Assembly: GCA_964604705.1 (NCBI GenBank)
Contig: CAZSAP010000015.1
Coordinates: 1 to 64,000, forward strand
Origin: JAAXVQ01 sp964604705
GTDB taxonomy: Bacteria > Oederibacteriota > JAAXVQ01
DNA length: 64,000 bases
Direction of reading: 5' to 3'
Below are positions 60,751 through 64,000 of the stretch, in pieces (position 1 is the first letter of the stretch; the number at the start of each line of letters is the position of its first letter). The translations under genes were made by a program, and so were the position numbers. The notes under the pieces are model-generated. The model was not told the origin of the DNA, did no database searches, and was given only the letters and a program-made list of their open reading frames with translations.

Positions 60751-62175
60751 TCAACGCTTAAATTTTTCTCTCACCCAGGTCCAGTCTTCCGCATTAACGG
60801 TCCGGGTGAGCACCAGCGCGCCACCGTACACCAGCGCCCCCAGGGCAATGCGCACCAGCACCGGCCAGGCCGGCAGAAACCACAAGGCCGCGCCCATGAG
60901 CGCGCCCGCGAGCAGCACCCCGCCGGCCGATTCCACGGCCAGTGGAAATACCTTGCGGTGGACATTCCAAGCGTACGCGCCAAACAGGAAACATTCGGTC
61001 ACAGCCGCCGCGGCCGCGGCTCCAGCATAGCCCCACGTTGGGATTAAGAGCAGGTTTGCGCCTATGCTCATGACCACGGCCGAAGCCGCGACCAGGGCAT
61101 TGACCTTCTGACGCTCGGCCATGATCAAGACATACGAGAAGAGATAATTTAAAAAGATGAACCCCAAGGCCACCGAGAGCCAGGCCAGGGCCAGCCCCGA
61201 GGGCGCAAAGGCCTCACCGAACACCAGGACCATCAGCGGACGCGCCAACAAGACGGCGCCGACGACCATGGGCACGGCCAACATGACCAGGAGTCGGATC
61301 AAACGCAACACGGCGCGCCGCGTACGTTCCCGATCCGAAACAAACATTTTGGAAAACCCGGGATAGGTGGCGGCCACCAAGACCGCCGGCACCACCATCA
61401 ACACTTCTATGCATTTATGCGCGGCCCCGTACCACCCCACCTCGGCCATGGGGCGCAGCTTGGTAAGAATCGTGGTATCGATGCGGAAATACAAATTAAC
61501 AAACAGCGAGGTAAGGGTCAGCGGCAAGGCCTGCCGGAAGGCGAAGGCCCAGATCTCACGATCCCAGGCCAACCACTTCGCCACCCAACCGCGTTGCTTG
61601 AGAATCCAAGCCGCGGCCAGGAGCCCGCTCAGGCCCGCGGCCAAGTACGCCACGGCCACACCCAACAATCCCCACCCCAAACTCAAGGCCAAGAGCCCAA
61701 ACCCCAGCAACGAGAGTTTCTGCCAGGTCATGACCCCGGCTTCCCACTGCATTTGCTGATGCGCTTGGAAAACAGCCGAGATAAATTCCGTAAACGAGTT
61801 AAAAAGCATGAACCCGGTTAAGAGCAGCACCGCCTTCCAGGCTTCGGGCGCCGGACCCACGACCCAAAGACCCAGGACCACGGCCAGAACAAACGCCAAA
61901 CCCAACAGGAGCTTCATGGTCAATACATTCGCAAAGAGTTGGGCCCCGCGCGTGGCATCCCGGCTGAGCTCACGGATCATCAACGGATTGAACCCAAAGT
62001 CGACCACAATGATAAACAGCAGGGGAAACGAATACGCAAAATTCAAGGTTCCGAAGTCCGCCTCCCGCAGTGTGCGGGCCACCCAAACCACAAAGGCAAA
62101 CGAAAGCAGGCGGATCACCATCTCGCCGGCCCCCTTGAAGAAAACGTTTTTAGCCACCGCTTGTCCGAAACTCAT
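60751..62175 (-). CDS. Wzx-type oligosaccharide flippase (MOP superfamily)
   Basis: 474 residues, about 12-14 membrane segments. The start MSFGQAVAKNVFFKGAGEMVIRLLSFAFVVWVARTL, with ADFGTLNFAYSFPLLF, is characteristic of Wzx/RfbX flippases, which move lipid-linked repeat units across the inner membrane. I choose ATG 62175 with AAGGAG upstream. Together with the polymerase and initiating transferase it defines a Wzx/Wzy-type locus. Confidence 0.92.
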   Translation of the reverse strand: MSFGQAVAKNVFFKGAGEMVIRLLSFAFVVWVARTLREADFGTLNFAYSFPLLFIIVVDFGFNPLMIRELSRDATRGAQLFANVLTMKLLLGLAFVLAVVLGLWVVGPAPEAWKAVLLLTGFMLFNSFTEFISAVFQAHQQMQWEAGVMTWQKLSLLGFGLLALSLGWGLLGVAVAYLAAGLSGLLAAAWILKQRGWVAKWLAWDREIWAFAFRQALPLTLTSLFVNLYFRIDTTILTKLRPMAEVGWYGAAHKCIEVLMVVPAVLVAATYPGFSKMFVSDRERTRRAVLRLIRLLVMLAVPMVVGAVLLARPLMVLVFGEAFAPSGLALAWLSVALGFIFLNYLFSYVLIMAERQKVNALVAASAVVMSIGANLLLIPTWGYAGAAAAAAVTECFLFGAYAWNVHRKVFPLAVESAGGVLLAGALMGAALWFLPAWPVLVRIALGALVYGGALVLTRTVNAEDWTWVREKFKR

Positions 62176-62314
62176 GCCGCTCCTTGATCGCATTTCCCTG
62201 ATTCCACCGCTGAAAAACGGATTATTGTATCACGCTTTTTCCAGACACCGCTGGGATTTTTCCATACCTCGCCCGCCTATCTCGCGTACACGTCTGGCCT
62301 AATTTAAAACGTTT

Positions 62315-62431
62315 AGGACATAAGGGCATGGCTGTGAAAGCCTCAGAGGAAATCCTTTTCATTAGAGGATTTCCGATGCGGAGCGAACCTCTCCGAAGTG
62401 AGCGCCTTTCACAGGCATGCCCTTATGTCCT
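62315..62431. repeat. Large inverted repeat with family A core (E9)
   Basis: The arms 62315-62340 and 62406-62431 are 26 bp with one mismatch. The 65-bp core at 62341-62405 has GGAAATCCT/AGGATTTCC and CGGAG/CTCCG hairpins and matches the cores at 39311 and 47911, while the arms share nothing with those copies. Confidence 0.9.
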
Positions 62432-62462
62432 GTGTATAAAACTATTTTATTCTTACTTTTCA

Positions 62463-62613
62463 CAAAACGAATGGGCCAAGGTCCTGCGTAGTGGAAGCTG
62501 GGTCCCGCATAATTGACGAGCACGCATGTTGTGCGTACCTATCCGCGGTATCCCAATCGCCGCTTGGCGCCATGCCCATCTGCAACAAGCAGGACCTTGG
62601 CCTATTCGTTTTG
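62463..62613. repeat. Large inverted repeat with structured core (E10)
   Basis: The arms 62463-62487 and 62589-62613 are 25 bp with one mismatch. The 101-bp core contains GCACGCATGTTGTGCG and CGCCGCTTGGCG hairpins. The right arm ends 4 bp before the stop codon of the lipoprotein gene. Confidence 0.87.
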
Positions 62614-62617
62614 ACTG

Positions 62618-63577
62618 TTACCGAAACGATTTGTCAATGGTGTGCACATACACGGCGTTTTCATCCCTGCAGGCCACATACACGGTGGCGCCGTCCGGAG
62701 AAACAGCCAACGATCGGGGATTTTTTCCAGTAGGGATCACCAACGAGGCATCGGTCAGGAGATTGTAAATTTTCAGGCCTTGCGGAGAGATCGAGTAGAT
62801 GTATTTGCCCATGGAGCCCAGTGAAAAATCACGCGCATCCTCGCCCACCGAGTAGGTCAGCCCGGCTTTTTGGTTGGGCAGGTCCACCATCTGGACCACA
62901 CTGGCGGCTGGATACGCATCCCGACCCGTGCACAACACATAGAGCGTGCTGTTCTGCGGAGAGACCAGCAGACGAATCGGATTGGCATGTACGGAAACGC
63001 GTTGCGGAGTTACGGTTTGCTCCAGCCGGAGCATGGTCAGCGAATGGCTTTTGGTGTTGGCCACCCAGAGCTTGTCCGTGCCCGGTTCCAAGATCAAATC
63101 CGTAGGCCGGGACTCAACCTCCACCGGAGAGAGCGGCGCTCCGGCGAGAAAGGAATAGACCTTGTTTTGTTCCGGACTGCAAAACACATCCTGCTGCCGC
63201 TCCGGGTAAAACACCCAGGCGGCCGGATCGGCCGGAAGCGTAACGGTCTTTTGCGGCACCAGGTCCTTGCCTTTGAAGACCCACATCTTACGCGCTTGCT
63301 GCCCGAACACCCGGAGCGTCTGCGTCTCCGGGTTAAGGTACATGCGCAGCGCCCCGGCCTCCAACCCCACCCGGGAGACCCGCGCCTGGCGCTTCACGTC
63401 AAAGGTCATGACCGAGTGCTGGGTCTCGCAGGCCACGTACAAATACTGCCCGCGTGCATCCAGCATCACCTGCGTCGGTCCGTTCTCGGTCTTGAGCAGG
63501 CTCACGCGCTTGCCGCACCCGCTTAGCACCAGCACCAGGCCGAGTCCGACCCACACATACCGTTTCCATCCACTCAT
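62618..63577 (-). CDS. Beta-propeller lipoprotein, YncE-like
   Basis: 319 residues. The signal peptide ends in lipobox VLSGC (Cys at about 21). The body is a string of about seven propeller blades with repeats such as YLYVACETQHSVMTFDV, DKLWVANTKSHSLTMLRL, STLYVLCTGRD and ATVYVACRDENAVYVHTID, as in YVTN/YncE proteins. Probably surface- or periplasm-exposed binding protein; ligand unknown. It lies 15 bp after ispG and may share its transcript. Confidence 0.88.
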   Translation of the reverse strand: MSGWKRYVWVGLGLVLVLSGCGKRVSLLKTENGPTQVMLDARGQYLYVACETQHSVMTFDVKRQARVSRVGLEAGALRMYLNPETQTLRVFGQQARKMWVFKGKDLVPQKTVTLPADPAAWVFYPERQQDVFCSPEQNKVYSFLAGAPLSPVEVESRPTDLILEPGTDKLWVANTKSHSLTMLRLEQTVTPQRVSVHANPIRLLVSPQNSTLYVLCTGRDAYPAASVVQMVDLPNQKAGLTYSVGEDARDFSLGSMGKYIYSISPQGLKIYNLLTDASLVIPTGKNPRSLAVSPDGATVYVACRDENAVYVHTIDKSFR

Positions 63578-63592
63578 GGCGTCGCTTGTCCT

Positions 63593-64000
63593 TTACTCCT
63601 GCGGTTCATCCAAGTTCAAATGCTTCACTTCATGCAAAAGGGCCTCGACGGCCTCCTCGGCCGAAACCTTGCGCAGGGGCTTCCCCTTGGCAAACAGCAT
63701 AAACGCACCGTCGGGCGCACCGGCAATGCCCACGTCGGCGTGCCGCGCTTCACCCGGACCGTTCACCACGCAGCCCATGACCGCCACGGTGATGGGGCGC
63801 ATTTCCGTGGCCAGAGCCGCTTCCACCCGCGCCAATATTTTTTCCAAGTCCGAAGTGGTCCGCCCGCACGTGGGGCAGGCTATAATCTCAGCGCCGCGCT
63901 TGCGCACGCCGGTGATGGAGAGCAGCTGATTGGCCACGGGAATTTCCCGGACCGGATCGCCGGTGAGGGAGACCCGCAGCGTGTCGCCAATGCCCTCAAG
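63593..64000 (-). CDS. ispG: 4-hydroxy-3-methylbut-2-enyl diphosphate synthase IspG (partial, C-terminus)
   Basis: 136 codons of the C-terminal part; the rest lies beyond the right edge. LEGIGDTLRVSLTGDPVREIPVA, IACPTCGRTTSDLEKI and VAVMGCVVNGPGEARHADVGIAG contain the Cys residues of the [4Fe-4S] cluster and the conserved Glu. It makes HMBPP in the MEP isoprenoid pathway, and so also supplies polyprenyl carriers needed by the glycan locus. Confidence 0.96.
   Translation of the reverse strand, partial: LEGIGDTLRVSLTGDPVREIPVANQLLSITGVRKRGAEIIACPTCGRTTSDLEKILARVEAALATEMRPITVAVMGCVVNGPGEARHADVGIAGAPDGAFMLFAKGKPLRKVSAEEAVEALLHEVKHLNLDEPQE

Larger units (their letters stand above)
62176..62617. 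other. 442-bp gap with two large inverted repeats
   Basis: Between the beta-propeller lipoprotein and the flippase. It contains E9 (62315-62431) and E10 (62463-62613) back to back and no credible gene. A TACAAT near 62224 could be a -10 for the flippase but lacks a partner. Confidence 0.75.

Overview
This 64 kb window comes from a diderm (Gram-negative-type) bacterium, probably an uncultivated lineage. It encodes a PorV/PorQ-type outer-membrane protein next to a secreted protein with a type IX secretion style C-terminal domain and Thr/Pro linkers, a LolA-like carrier, lipoproteins and ADP-heptose-type glycosyltransferases. It also combines sigma-54 with a mannose-class PTS, HPr kinase and YvcK. 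This mix recalls Omnitrophota, Elusimicrobiota or Goldbacteria-like groups, but I cannot assign a phylum. Every convincing gene is on the minus strand, so transcription runs from high to low coordinates. No tRNA, rRNA, CRISPR array, phage or transposase gene was seen.

Region 1 (1-12.8 kb): a partial secreted protein built of 36-37 residue repeats resembling functional amyloids, queC, the PorV-like protein and its putative type IX client, alkaline phosphatase, a large unrecognised protein with a nuclease-like C-terminus, argS, an LCP-family cell-envelope protein and an HtrA protease. Region 2 (13-28 kb): dnaK with a sigma-54 promoter, an NtrC-family activator just upstream of it, and a long regulatory run that reads rpoN, hpf, ptsN, hprK, yvcK, PTS IIA-IIB-IIC-IID, ptsH, ptsI, galU, a WecG/TagA-type transferase and the activator. 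A consensus sigma-70 promoter lies upstream of rpoN. Sigma-54, its activator and a sigma-54 target are therefore neighbours of a complete phosphotransfer chain.

Region 3 (28-39 kb): phosphoesterase, a PP-loop tRNA-thiolation-like enzyme, DUF116 plus ferredoxin, a DsbD-like membrane protein, a winged-helix protein, uvrA, a DUF3795 protein, a flavoprotein, mnmA and a DUF1207-like protein. Region 4 (39-44 kb): a compact set resembling part of an aryl-polyene or related lipid pathway: hotdog dehydratase, lipoprotein, LolA-like protein, NodB deacetylase, a ketosynthase-like protein lacking the catalytic Cys, and a reductase/epimerase. Region 5 (44-64 kb): a surface-polysaccharide locus with a nucleotide-sugar pyrophosphorylase, epimerase, initiating polyprenyl-phosphate sugar transferase, eight glycosyltransferases, a polymerase fused to a methyltransferase, and a Wzx flippase. 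It is followed by a beta-propeller lipoprotein and the 3' end of ispG.

The most unusual signal is not a gene. The intergenic gaps hold at least ten structured elements. Most consist of long, nearly perfect inverted arms (16-44 bp) whose sequence differs at every site, enclosing a 46-139 bp structured core. Three cores belong to one conserved family and two to another. Separate REP-like families (CCCCCTCTTTG hairpins and GGGCGTATGCAATACGCCC palindromes) share the polysaccharide region.
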